Assembly (NCBI GenBank): GCA_016200545.1
Contig: JACQEO010000052.1
Coordinates: 1-64,000 of the forward strand
Reading direction: 5' to 3'
Source: Deltaproteobacteria bacterium
Lineage (GTDB): Bacteria; Desulfobacterota; Binatia; UTPRO1
DNA length: 64,000 nt
A model generated the notes under the pieces. It saw only the letters and a list, made by a program, of their open reading frames with translations, did no database searches and was not told the DNA's origin. Below are positions 33,942 to 42,772 of this stretch, piece by piece. The position numbers and the translations under genes are program-made. Within the stretch, counting starts at the first letter, position 1; every line of letters starts with the position of its first letter.

Positions 33942-35024
33942 CTAGCTCTCGAGGCCACCGGTGTACTTGCCGGTCGCGATCGTGCCGAACGGACCCACCG
34001 CCTGGCCGTGGAAGGCGAAGATGAACTGCGTCTGGCTGCTGTCGCCGATCGACGTGCGATCGGTGGTGCCCTCCGGGTCTTGCACCGTGCAGTTGGTGAG
34101 CTGAAGTAGACCCGAGCTGTTGACCGCCGTGGTCGGAGGAATGAGCGAGGTTTCACCCGCCTCCGCGACGTTGTCGGAAATCGGGTTGAATCCGACGCAA
34201 TCGAAGCAGACGTCAGGCAGCGATACCGCGACCTCGAGGTTGTCGATGAACGTGGCATCGCAGCAGACCTTCGGCGAGCCCGAGAACGTGATCGGACCGA
34301 TCTCGCTGCCCTGGAAGCGACCGTTGCCGCTGAACTCGCTGAACTCGGTGGTGATGAGGATGACCTCGGAGTCAGTCAGCGTGGTTGGATTGAAAGTTTG
34401 GATGAAGAACGGAAGACGTGTCGACGAATTGCCGAGGAACGTCCCCGCATCCGGGAAGACCCCCGTCGACATACCGATGGCGGAGAAGCCGGCCGCCGCG
34501 TTGGTCGCGGTGTTGGCGATCGTCCACGAACCGACGATCTGATCCGTGAGGACGTCCGTCGGATCGGGGATGACGCACTCGCGCTGCTCTTGTGAACTCG
34601 CGCTGGCACGGAACGAGGTGACCGTCACCATCCCTTCCTCGCCCGTGAGATTGATCACGGGACCGGTCTTCACGTTCTGAGTCCCGACCTGGATCTCACC
34701 CTGCAAGCTCGTCGGATCGACGACGACGGTGTCGTCCTGCGTCAAGCAGATGATGACGTCCGCCAGGTGACGGCAATCCGCCGACCAGTACGACCAGTGG
34801 GTAGCGATGATGGCACCGCCGCTACCGCCGATGCGGCTGACGATCTCGAAGCTCGCCTTGCCGGTGGTGACATTGAACGGCATGACCAGCGTCTCGGCCG
34901 GCTCGGTGAAGGTAATCGTGTCGGCGAGCTCTCCGGCGGCGTCGACGCGCGATGATAGGGTCAGCGTCATCGCACCAGCGAGCGCCACCCCCAAACTCAA
35001 CTTCAGGAATATCCCCTTCTTCAT
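33942..35024 (-). CDS. Exported protein of unknown function
   Basis: A 360-residue protein with a Sec signal peptide (MKKGIFLKLSLGVALAGAM, cleavage near VDAA). The mature part is beta-rich and Ser/Thr/Asn-rich with eight cysteines, including KVCCDATF and DVCFDCVGF, suggesting disulfide-stabilised secreted or surface protein. No family recalled. It has the best expression signals here: AAAGGAG nine nt from ATG, a consensus -35 promoter about 260 nt upstream, and a strong terminator. Its base composition is clearly less GC-rich than its neighbours. Confidence 0.85.
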   Translation of the reverse strand: MKKGIFLKLSLGVALAGAMTLTLSSRVDAAGELADTITFTEPAETLVMPFNVTTGKASFEIVSRIGGSGGAIIATHWSYWSADCRHLADVIICLTQDDTVVVDPTSLQGEIQVGTQNVKTGPVINLTGEEGMVTVTSFRASASSQEQRECVIPDPTDVLTDQIVGSWTIANTATNAAAGFSAIGMSTGVFPDAGTFLGNSSTRLPFFIQTFNPTTLTDSEVILITTEFSEFSGNGRFQGSEIGPITFSGSPKVCCDATFIDNLEVAVSLPDVCFDCVGFNPISDNVAEAGETSLIPPTTAVNSSGLLQLTNCTVQDPEGTTDRTSIGDSSQTQFIFAFHGQAVGPFGTIATGKYTGGLES

Positions 35025-35033
35025 GATACGACT

Positions 35034-35040
35034 CTCCTTT
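35034..35040 (-). promoter_or_regulatory. Strong ribosome-binding site
   Basis: The minus-strand sequence AAAGGAG lies nine nt upstream of ATG 35022-35024, a near-perfect Shine-Dalgarno that fixes this start over an upstream in-frame alternative. Confidence 0.75.
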
Positions 35041-35262
35041 CGTGTCTCTCCACTCGTTCTGCTCATGAACTTCCTATACCTACTCAAACGGAAAACGCGT
35101 ACATCGGACCCGGTGACTGCAACTGCCCCCATATTCTACGCCCCTCATCACCTCCCCCCCCGATCTCAATCGAAGACAGAGAGCGTCACGTCTTTACGAA
35201 TCTTGCTTGGGACCCCCGAACGAGACAGGCCGCCCCACACCGCTACTCAAATCGCGCGGCAT

Positions 35263-35290
35263 CTTAAACTGAAGCTTTCAAGCCTGTCAA
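35263..35290 (-). promoter_or_regulatory. Putative sigma-70-type promoter
   Basis: On the minus strand TTGACA (35290-35285) is an exact -35 match, followed by a 16-nt spacer and TTTAAG (35268-35263), four of six to TATAAT. It lies inside a locally AT-richer stretch and would leave a 5' leader of about 230 nt before the 33942 gene. Only the -35 is strong. Confidence 0.5.
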
Positions 35291-35332
35291 GTATCGAAGC
35301 ATAGCCAACTCCAGTCCCTGACTCGACAATCC

Positions 35333-35791
35333 TCACTCGGAGAGGCGGATGTACCACGTGCCGTCGTGCCTCACCCAAGCGTCCTCGGTGGTCAGCTCCT
35401 TCCGATGCATCTGCACCTTGCCGCCGATACCCAGCAAGGGGAGATTCGCGTCGATCTTGACGTGCACCGTCCCCTGGTCTCCGTTTTCGCTCGAGTCAGT
35501 GATGGTGAAGGTTACGATATCGAACGCCAACAGGCGTTTCTTGAGGAAGGCGTCCTTGGAAAGCCCGCCTTTGAGTGCAGGATCGAGATACCCGTCGTAC
35601 ACCTCCTCCCAACGCTTCTCCTGTTTGAGCTGCCAGTACTTGCCGGCGCGCTCGCCGAGTGTTGCGTTGGACCCCCGCTGACACGCGGCGAGCTGCAGGA
35701 CGATCGCCGCGACCACGACGCCGGAACCGACTACGCGAGCAATGCGCCCTCGGCTCGAACGTGGCGGCCACTGATATTCGTGAGGGTTCAC
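35333..35791 (-). CDS. Probable lipoprotein of unknown function
   Basis: A 152-residue protein with a cytoplasmic basic stretch, a hydrophobic segment and lipobox-like LQLAAC, then a soluble part with KYWQLKQEKRWEEVYDGYLDPALK and a beta-rich tail ending DAWVRHDGTWYIRLSE. The layout resembles NTF2-like small lipoproteins of the SnoaL/DUF4878 kind, but the family is not certain. GTG at 35789-35791 was chosen because longer alternatives run into the downstream Wzt gene (stop 35889). Confidence 0.6.
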   Translation of the reverse strand: MNPHEYQWPPRSSRGRIARVVGSGVVVAAIVLQLAACQRGSNATLGERAGKYWQLKQEKRWEEVYDGYLDPALKGGLSKDAFLKKRLLAFDIVTFTITDSSENGDQGTVHVKIDANLPLLGIGGKVQMHRKELTTEDAWVRHDGTWYIRLSE

Positions 35792-35888
35792 CTTGTCAAC
35801 CCCTCGGGCGCGCTCACGACGCCACCCATCCTCTGGACATCCGTTTCCCGGCCTCGACATCCCTGCTCCTTCCTCGATCGTCCCTCGA

Positions 35889-37112
35889 TCAACCCGCATG
35901 ACAACTCGCATGCGCCGTGGCGGACGTGCCCCGGAGCCAGCGGTGCGCGATACGCATGACGCCGTACTCGTGCGAGGGATTGCGGACGCGAAATGGGCTC
36001 AACCGCTCGCGTGTATCGTAGGCGATGAGCCCGCCGCGATTGTCGGTGGTCGCGACGTTCACGTAGTAGCCGCCGCCGAGGAGCGGCAACGCCGGAACGT
36101 GCAGTCCGATCGTGAAGCCGCCGTCCGGCAGCGGATCCATCTCCACGCCGTCCATCTCGGTGGAAACGCAGTAGCAGACGAGCCCGTCGTTGCGGACGAG
36201 GGCGATACCGACGCCGGGCGTCACGTCGGTGCCGAGCGCGCGCTCCACCCACACGCGAACGGTCAGCGAATCACCGGTCGTGAACGTCTCGACTTCACGG
36301 CCGTCGCGATCCTCGACGAGCACGCGGACGATGCGCAGTAGGGCGGTGCCGCCCGTCACAGCGGCGCGCACCGCTTCGGAGTCGTCGCGCGCGCGCATGT
36401 ACTCGAGATAGGCGTCGACGACCTCGTCGACCGCGCCGAGGGCGGCGACTCGTCCGCCGCGCAGCCAGAGCGCCCGATCGCAGAGCTTTTTCACCTGGTA
36501 CATGTTGTGAGAGCAGAACACGATCGTGCGGCCGCGCGTGCGAAAGCCGGCGATGCGGTCGACGCACTTCGTCTGGAAATGCTGGTCGCCGACCGCGAGC
36601 GCCTCGTCGATCACCAGCACCTCGGGATCGATGCTGACCGCGAGCGCGAACGCGAGGCGGAGATACATGCCCGACGAGTACGTCCGCACCGGCTGGTCGA
36701 TGAAGTGACCGAGCTCCGAAAACGCGACCACCTGCTCCAGCAGCTCGTCGACGTCGGGAAGCGCGAACAACGCGGCGTACATGCGGGCATTGTGGCGGCC
36801 GGTGAACTCGGGATGGAACCCGGCGCCGAGCTCGAGGATCGCGGCGACCTGCCCGCGCACCGCGAGGCGTCCGGTCGACGGCGTCGCCGTACCGGTGAGG
36901 AGCGCGAGCAACGTCGATTTGCCCGCCCCGTTCTCGCCGATCACCCCCAACGCCTCGCCCGTCGACACCGCGAGGTCGACGTCACGTAGCGCCCAGAACT
37001 CCTCATGCAGGCGGCGGCGCAGCAACCACTCGCGCGCGCGATCGAGTGGCCTTGTGTACATGCGGAACGCCTTGCCGAGGTGTTCGGCGGCGATGATCGG
37101 GGTCGGCTCCAT
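35889..37112 (-). CDS. wzt: ABC polysaccharide exporter ATPase (Wzt-type)
   Basis: A 407-residue ATPase of the O-antigen/teichoic-acid exporter class. Walker A is GENGAGKST (59-67), signature SSGMYLRLAFA, and Walker B VLVIDEALAVGD. Unlike a plain ATPase it carries a C-terminal domain (about 275-385), VEDRDGREVETFTTGDSLTV then CYCVSTEMDGVEM, the Wzt carbohydrate-binding beta-sandwich that recognises the finished or capped polymer. It follows wzm by 5 nt; both are minus-strand. Confidence 0.93.
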   Translation of the reverse strand: MEPTPIIAAEHLGKAFRMYTRPLDRAREWLLRRRLHEEFWALRDVDLAVSTGEALGVIGENGAGKSTLLALLTGTATPSTGRLAVRGQVAAILELGAGFHPEFTGRHNARMYAALFALPDVDELLEQVVAFSELGHFIDQPVRTYSSGMYLRLAFALAVSIDPEVLVIDEALAVGDQHFQTKCVDRIAGFRTRGRTIVFCSHNMYQVKKLCDRALWLRGGRVAALGAVDEVVDAYLEYMRARDDSEAVRAAVTGGTALLRIVRVLVEDRDGREVETFTTGDSLTVRVWVERALGTDVTPGVGIALVRNDGLVCYCVSTEMDGVEMDPLPDGGFTIGLHVPALPLLGGGYYVNVATTDNRGGLIAYDTRERLSPFRVRNPSHEYGVMRIAHRWLRGTSATAHASCHAG

Positions 37113-37117
37113 CCTGG

Positions 37118-37942
37118 TCAGACGAGATCCGAGAGCTCGCCGCGTGCACGCGTGAAGATCGCGGCGCCGGCGGCGAACACCGCGACGCTCACGATCGCGA
37201 GCCAGAGCTCGCGCACGCCGAGCGGCACCACACCGTGGAGCAAGACATCGCGATAGGCTTCTACCAGCGCGGTGAGCGGATTCAAGGCGAGCACCGGTCG
37301 CAACGCCTCGGGGACCAGCCGATACGGGTAAATGATCGGCGTCAGATAGAACCACATCGGGAACACGACGCCGAGCACCTGGGCGGTATCGCGGAAGTAG
37401 ACGTGCAGGGCCGCGACCGCCCACCCGATCCCAACCGTGAGCAGCAACTGCACGACCAGCAGCGGCGGCAGCGCGAGCACCGAAGCCTGCGGCGGGACCC
37501 CGAGGATCACCATGAGGACGAGGAGGAGCGCGAGCGCGATCAGCTGGTGGACGAGCGCCGAGATCGCGATCTGCACCGGCAGCACCTCGATCGGGAAGAC
37601 CACCCGCTTCACGAGTACGGAGTTGTCGACCAAGCACGTCGCGCTGCGGAGGACCGACTCCTGAAACGCGAGCCATGGAAAGAGCGCCGCCGCGAGGTAG
37701 AGGACGAATGGGACGTCGCTCGGCTCGAAGCGGACCGACAGCACGGTCGAGAAGACGAACGTGAAGATCGCCAGTTGAGCGAGGGGATTCACCACCGACC
37801 ACACGAGCCCGAGCGCCGAGCCCACGTACCGTCCGCGGAGGTCGCGCACGACGAGCGCGCGCACGACCGTGCGCGCGCGCCAGACCGATCCCGGCATCGC
37901 CGCGACGGTCGGTCGCGTCGTGGTCGCGGGGTCGCCGCTCAC
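37118..37942 (-). CDS. wzm: ABC polysaccharide exporter permease (Wzm-type)
   Basis: A 274-residue six-helix ABC-2 permease: LVVRDLRGRYVGSALGLVWSVVNP is the typical cytoplasmic N-terminus, and FPMWFYLTPIIYPYRLVP and LNPLTALVEAYRDVLLHG are late family motifs. It exports undecaprenyl-linked polysaccharide with Wzt. GTG start at 37940-37942 overlaps the upstream TPR membrane gene as GTGA; the in-frame ATG 40 nt inside is a later alternative. Confidence 0.93.
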   Translation of the reverse strand: MSGDPATTTRPTVAAMPGSVWRARTVVRALVVRDLRGRYVGSALGLVWSVVNPLAQLAIFTFVFSTVLSVRFEPSDVPFVLYLAAALFPWLAFQESVLRSATCLVDNSVLVKRVVFPIEVLPVQIAISALVHQLIALALLLVLMVILGVPPQASVLALPPLLVVQLLLTVGIGWAVAALHVYFRDTAQVLGVVFPMWFYLTPIIYPYRLVPEALRPVLALNPLTALVEAYRDVLLHGVVPLGVRELWLAIVSVAVFAAGAAIFTRARGELSDLV

Positions 37943-39654
37943 GGGCGAGCTCTCGCGGGGGCCGGCGGGGGCACGAGCGCCGCCGTAGCCTGCTCCCGGC
38001 CCAGACGCGCGCCGGCGGCGGCAGCGGCGCGTTCGCCGGCGAGACGACCACCCTCGCCCGCGGTGGGAACGTGTGCCAAGGCGGCGTCGAAGCGCGGCAG
38101 GGCGCGCGCGGCGTCGCCGGCGTCGAGCGCGACCCATCCCGCGAGGTTCAGCACGCGGACGTCGTCGGCGCTGCCCGCCAGCGCCGCGGTCACCCAACGC
38201 TCCGCCGCGTCGAAGCGCCCCTGCCGATAGTAGAGCATCGCGAGCGCCACCAGCGTATCGAGGTCGTTGGGCGTGATCGCAACGGCTGCGAGCCATTCGC
38301 GCTCGGCATCGTCGAAGCGCACACGTTCGAAATACGCTTGCCCGAGATTGAAGCGCGCGCGCGCGCAGTCCGGCACGGTCGCGACCGTCGCCGACCACAG
38401 ACGCTGCGTATCCCGCCAATCACGGTTGCGGACGATCGTGCGCGCCGCAGCCGCGAGCGCGACGAGTACGACCGCCGCGAGTACGAGGCGCCGCAGCGAG
38501 GCGCGGGTCCCGGCGGCGTCGATCGCGCCCGCCACGACACACGCGACCCCGATCATCGGCACGTAGAGGTAATGTTCGGCGAGCAGCTCGCGATACGGGA
38601 TGATATGCGACACCGGAAGTAAAGTGACCGCGCACCACGCGGCGCCGAAGCCGGCGAGATCGCCGCGCCGCCAGCGCCACCACGCCGCGAGCGCGAGCGC
38701 CGCGAGGAGAACTGCGGCCGCGAGCGCGCGGCCGTCGAGGAGCGCCGTCGAGACCGGAAAGGCGCGATAGCTGTAGTCGGCGGAGAGCCGCGCCGGCCAC
38801 ACGATCAGGTAGAGATAGCGGGTCCAGATTCGGAGGACGGTGGCGAGGTTCGCGCCGGGGGTGCCGCCGTGCCATGGCGTCACCTCCACGACCCTCCTCA
38901 CGAACCTCCCATAGGCTGCCCCCGCTACGAGAACTCCTACGACCGCTAGGACTGCGAACAGCCGAGATCGGCCCATCTGTTCGCGACGGGTGGCGCGTGT
39001 GCTCGGCGCGCCGGCGCGCGCCATCGCGAAGCGCTCATACACGAAGCAAACGATCGGGAGGGTGAGTGCCATCTCTTTGGCCAGGATGGCGAGGACGTAA
39101 GAGGTCAGTGCCATCATGAGAGCCACGCGGCTCTTGCGTTCGCGGTAGTGGAGGTATGCGAGGAAACCAGCGGCGAAAAAGAGGCCGCAGAGGATGTCGC
39201 GGCGGCCGGCGGCGTAGGTGACGGCGTCGGTCTGGACAGGGTGAACGGCGAAGAGCAGGGCGCCCGCGGCGGCCGCCCATGGGGAGGCGCCGGCGCGCTC
39301 GACGACGGCCCGCACCAGCAGCACGGTGACGGCGTGGTAGACGAGGTTGCCGAGGTGGAAGACGCGCGGATCGAGGCCGCCGATCGCGTAGTCGAGCCGG
39401 TACGACAGTGTGCGTAGCGGCCGGTAGGACCCGAGAGCCTGCAGGTCGTCGAGCGGCGCGCCCACCGCACGATTGTCGACGATCAGCAGGCGATCATCGT
39501 AGACGAACTCGTTCTGGAGCGCGTTGCCGAAGGCCACCGCGACGGCCGCGACGAGGAGGGCCGCGACGAGGCCGCGCCGCCACACGCCGGCGTGCGCCAC
39601 GGCGGCGGGCATCGACACATCGAGCGTCGCGGCCGCGTCCTGCGCCGTCGTCAT
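37939..39654 (-). CDS. TMTC-like membrane protein with TPR repeats
   Basis: A 571-residue protein: about ten transmembrane helices, then tetratricopeptide repeats from about residue 425 to 525 (ARARFNLGQAYFERVRFDDA and DLDTLVALAMLYYRQGRFDAAE). Near the N-terminus FVYDDRLLIVDN carries the acidic pair, and LRTLSYRLDYAIGG and HPVQTDAVTY follow; this is the GT-C plus TPR design of TMTC-type proteins, which in eukaryotes O-mannosylate cadherins. The bacterial role is unknown, possibly protein or polymer glycosylation. It lies between gspD and wzm. Confidence 0.85.
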   Translation of the reverse strand: MTTAQDAAATLDVSMPAAVAHAGVWRRGLVAALLVAAVAVAFGNALQNEFVYDDRLLIVDNRAVGAPLDDLQALGSYRPLRTLSYRLDYAIGGLDPRVFHLGNLVYHAVTVLLVRAVVERAGASPWAAAAGALLFAVHPVQTDAVTYAAGRRDILCGLFFAAGFLAYLHYRERKSRVALMMALTSYVLAILAKEMALTLPIVCFVYERFAMARAGAPSTRATRREQMGRSRLFAVLAVVGVLVAGAAYGRFVRRVVEVTPWHGGTPGANLATVLRIWTRYLYLIVWPARLSADYSYRAFPVSTALLDGRALAAAVLLAALALAAWWRWRRGDLAGFGAAWCAVTLLPVSHIIPYRELLAEHYLYVPMIGVACVVAGAIDAAGTRASLRRLVLAAVVLVALAAAARTIVRNRDWRDTQRLWSATVATVPDCARARFNLGQAYFERVRFDDAEREWLAAVAITPNDLDTLVALAMLYYRQGRFDAAERWVTAALAGSADDVRVLNLAGWVALDAGDAARALPRFDAALAHVPTAGEGGRLAGERAAAAAGARLGREQATAALVPPPAPARARP

Positions 39655-39666
39655 CCGATCGGCGGC

Positions 39667-42087
39667 TCAGCGCCGGTCGATCGGCCGCGGAGCGCCCGCG
39701 TCGTCCGAGCGCGGCACCGGCCCGCCGTAATCCGGCCGCTCGCTGTCGTTGCGCTTGATGTCGCGGCGCATACCTATGAGCCGGGAGACGAATGCCTCGG
39801 TCGCGGAGCGGGACTCCTGGCGGTCGCGGACCACGTGCGGCGTCAGCAGCACCACGAGCTCCGTCCGCTTGACGTTGTCGGTGTCGACGCGGAAGGCGCG
39901 GCCGAGCACCGGAATGTCCATGAGGAACGGCACGCCGGTGCGGCTGCGATCGACGCTGTCGTCGATGATGCCGCCGATCACGATCGTCTCGCCGCTCTGC
40001 ACGACGACGGTGGTCTCGGACTCGCGCGTCGAGAACGTCGGCGACGCGATCCCCCCGGTCGTGGCACTGGCGATCTGGCTCACCTCCTGGCGGATCTGCA
40101 TGTTCACCAGACCCTCCGAGTTCACCTGCGGCAGGACGGTCATGATCACACCGGTGTCGCGGTACTGAATGTTCTGCAGGATGTTCGTGGTGTTGTTCGT
40201 CTGCACACCGATGGCGTTGCTCTGCGTGGTGATGATCGGCACCTCGTTGCCAACGAGGATGTGCGCCTCGTGATTGTCGGCGGTCATGATGTGCGGCGAG
40301 GAGAGGACTTTCAGCTTGTTCTTACCCGCCATCGCGTTCAGCACCGCGGCGAAGTTGCGGTTGTCGCTGATGACGCCGAAGACGCCGTTGCCGGGCACGG
40401 GGACGATGTCGGTGGAGCGCAGGCCGAACGCGCTGCCGAGATCGAAGATGCTCGAGCCGGCAGTGTTCGTCGTCGTGGTCGTCGAACTGGGCGTCCCGCC
40501 GGTGATGCGCCCGAGCGCGTTCTTTCGGCTGCTCTGCGCCACCGAGAACTCGATGCCGAACTTCAGGTCATCGCCGAGATCGACCTCGGCGACCAACACC
40601 TCGATGAGGACTTGCCGCGGCACCACGTCGAGCTTACGCAGCACCTCGCTGATGTCGCCGTAGTCTTTCTTCGTCGCCAGGATCACGATCGAGTTGCTGA
40701 CCTGATCGGCGACGATGTGGACCTCTTGGCGGAAGATGTCCCCGGGCTGACCACCGGCGAGTACGTAGCCCTGCGCCCCTTGTCCGAGCCCCCCGCCGAT
40801 GCCGACGCCGCCGCCACCGATCCTGCCCTGCCCCGCCCCGCCGATGCCGCCGCCGCCGAGGCTTCTAGCGCTCCGTCCACGACCAGTGCCGGAGCCGCCC
40901 GAGGCACCGCCGCCCACCGTCGCATTGCCGGTGTCGATCTGCTGCAACGGCTCGAACTGCGCGAAATCCTCGAAGCTCTGGAGCGCCGCGGGGGCAGCCG
41001 GTCGCGCCGCCGCTCCAACCCGTCCCGCACCACCGGGCGCGTTCGGACGCGCCGCGCCCTGGGCCCCGCCGCGCTGGCGACTCCCGAAGGGCGTGTAGCC
41101 GGCGCGACCGAGGGCGGTGTTCGAGCCCCCGCCCGCCCCACCGCCGTAGAGTTGATTGAGGATGTCGGCGAGGTCGGCGGCCTTGGCGTTCTCGACCGCG
41201 TATACGTGGACGAGGCGCCCCGCGCCTTCCTCGGGAGGCGCGTCCAGGACCTTCATCCAGCGATCGACCTCGGCGAACGCCGTCGGGTTGAACGCCACCA
41301 CGACGACCGAGTTCAAGCGCGGCAATGGGATCACGTACACACCACGCTCTTCGGCGCTCGCCGGCGTGACGCCGTACGTGTCGAGGATCGCCAGCAGCTC
41401 TTCCCCGAGCTCCTCGATGTTGGCGTGCTCGATCTTGTAGACGCGCGCACGCAGGTCGCGGAACGCGTCGCGGTCGAACGTCGCGACCAGGTCTTTGAGT
41501 CGAGCGACGTTCGATTCGAGGTCGGTGATGATCAGGAGATTCGCGCGCGAGTACGGGATGACGTCGCCGCCCGGCGTGACGAACGGCTGGATGACGTTCA
41601 CCATCTCCTGCGCCGCGACGTGCTCGATCGGGACGACCTCGATCACGAAGGTGTCCTGCTGCTTCACACGCCCGCGCTCGCCGGTGGTGTTTGGAATGAT
41701 GGCCTTCGTCTTCGCCTCGGCGACGGGGATGATCTGGTAGATGTCGCCCACCCTGACCGCCGAGATCCCGTTCGAGCGCAGGATCTGGTTGAACACCGGA
41801 AAGAGGTCCTGTTTCGCGATCGTCCCCGTCGTCCGGATCGTCACCTGCCCCTGGATGCGGGGATCGATCTGGTAGTTGATGCCGAGCGCGTCGGCGAGGC
41901 TGTGGATCACCTCGCGAATGTCGGCGCCCTCGAAGTTGAGCACGACGGAGTCGTCGGTCGACGCCGGTGACGGCGACGGCGCGGGCGCGACGTTGACGGC
42001 TCCTGCCGGAGGCGGGCTCTGGGCGTAGGCGGCCGCGGTCGCCCAGCAGACGGCAGCCACGGTAACGCTCGCAAATACTCGACCCAT
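39667..42087 (-). CDS. gspD: Type II secretion secretin
   Basis: An 806-residue outer-membrane secretin. Signal peptide to about residue 25, N0 domain FEGADIREVIHSLADALGIN, successive N1-N3 domains, then the C-terminal pore: VEVLVAEVDLGDDLKFGIEF, NKLKVLSSPHIMTADNHEA, VQSGETIVIGGIIDD, and VPFLMDIPVLGRAFR. A Gly/Ala/Arg-rich insert (about residues 315-435) enlarges it relative to typical 650-residue GspD. RBS AGGGAGAGCC precedes the ATG. It is the last gene of the type II operon after gspC. Confidence 0.96.
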   Translation of the reverse strand: MGRVFASVTVAAVCWATAAAYAQSPPPAGAVNVAPAPSPSPASTDDSVVLNFEGADIREVIHSLADALGINYQIDPRIQGQVTIRTTGTIAKQDLFPVFNQILRSNGISAVRVGDIYQIIPVAEAKTKAIIPNTTGERGRVKQQDTFVIEVVPIEHVAAQEMVNVIQPFVTPGGDVIPYSRANLLIITDLESNVARLKDLVATFDRDAFRDLRARVYKIEHANIEELGEELLAILDTYGVTPASAEERGVYVIPLPRLNSVVVVAFNPTAFAEVDRWMKVLDAPPEEGAGRLVHVYAVENAKAADLADILNQLYGGGAGGGSNTALGRAGYTPFGSRQRGGAQGAARPNAPGGAGRVGAAARPAAPAALQSFEDFAQFEPLQQIDTGNATVGGGASGGSGTGRGRSARSLGGGGIGGAGQGRIGGGGVGIGGGLGQGAQGYVLAGGQPGDIFRQEVHIVADQVSNSIVILATKKDYGDISEVLRKLDVVPRQVLIEVLVAEVDLGDDLKFGIEFSVAQSSRKNALGRITGGTPSSTTTTTNTAGSSIFDLGSAFGLRSTDIVPVPGNGVFGVISDNRNFAAVLNAMAGKNKLKVLSSPHIMTADNHEAHILVGNEVPIITTQSNAIGVQTNNTTNILQNIQYRDTGVIMTVLPQVNSEGLVNMQIRQEVSQIASATTGGIASPTFSTRESETTVVVQSGETIVIGGIIDDSVDRSRTGVPFLMDIPVLGRAFRVDTDNVKRTELVVLLTPHVVRDRQESRSATEAFVSRLIGMRRDIKRNDSERPDYGGPVPRSDDAGAPRPIDRR

Positions 42088-42112
42088 GTTGGCTCTCCCT
42101 GGACTGCTACTG

Positions 42113-42772
42113 CTACTGTCGCTGCCGCCGCTTGCGCGCTTCTTCACGTAGACGCTCGATCCTCTCCTTGATGTCGTTCGGTGTCGCGCCCGGATGCGGC
42201 GCGGCCACCGTCGGGCGACCGCGTCCGGCCTGCGGCGGCGGCGGCGTCGGCTGGATGCCGGCCGGCCCGGGCGCCGGGGCGCCGGGGTGCGCGCCCTTCT
42301 CGACACTGATCGCCAGCGTCACCTCGCCCCCGCTCGGCGCCGTCAACACCACCGAGGTCGGGTCGATGCGGCTGATCTTGTAGCCGTTGAACTCCTCACC
42401 TTCCCGCAACCAAAGCGGCTTCGGCTGACTCTGATCCTTGAAGAGCGCCTCGCGCGCACCCGCCGCGACGGTTACGCCGAGCAGCGCGAGGGTGAGGGGA
42501 GGCGGAGGCGAAGCCTCGCTCGCCGTCATCGTCGGGGCCTTCTCCGCAGAGCGTGACGCATCGAACAGATCCTTCTCGGCTATGTGATTCGTCAGATCCG
42601 GCGCGGGGGGGCGTCGCGGCACCGGAGGTAGCTCGGGGTGTTGCGCCTTCGTCTCACGGGGGGCGACGGTCTCGACCTCCGCTTCGGCTCGCCACCACAA
42701 GGACACGATTTGTACCACGAGGCCCGCAATGATCGCCAGAAGGATAACGTTGAGGATGAGCACGCGCCTCAT
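42113..42772 (-). CDS. gspC: Type II secretion protein C-like
   Basis: A 219-residue bitopic inner-membrane protein, N-terminal anchor at about 5-27, Pro-rich linker, HR-type domain (about 75-150, EALFKDQSQPKPLWLREGEE, YKISRIDPTSVVLTAPSGG) and a Pro/Arg tail. GspC links the inner-membrane platform to the secretin's N0 domain. It lacks a PDZ domain, so it is shorter than many GspC. It is coupled to gspM upstream (ATGA) and lies next to gspD, supporting the call. Confidence 0.85.
   Translation of the reverse strand: MRRVLILNVILLAIIAGLVVQIVSLWWRAEAEVETVAPRETKAQHPELPPVPRRPPAPDLTNHIAEKDLFDASRSAEKAPTMTASEASPPPPLTLALLGVTVAAGAREALFKDQSQPKPLWLREGEEFNGYKISRIDPTSVVLTAPSGGEVTLAISVEKGAHPGAPAPGPAGIQPTPPPPQAGRGRPTVAAPHPGATPNDIKERIERLREEARKRRQRQ

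Larger units (their letters stand above)
35025..35332 (-). other. Intergenic leader region
   Basis: About 308 nt without a gene, less GC-rich than the flanks. It contains the RBS and putative promoter listed separately, then a long leader. I see no clear riboswitch or stable repeat in it; no coding ORF here is convincing. Confidence 0.6.
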
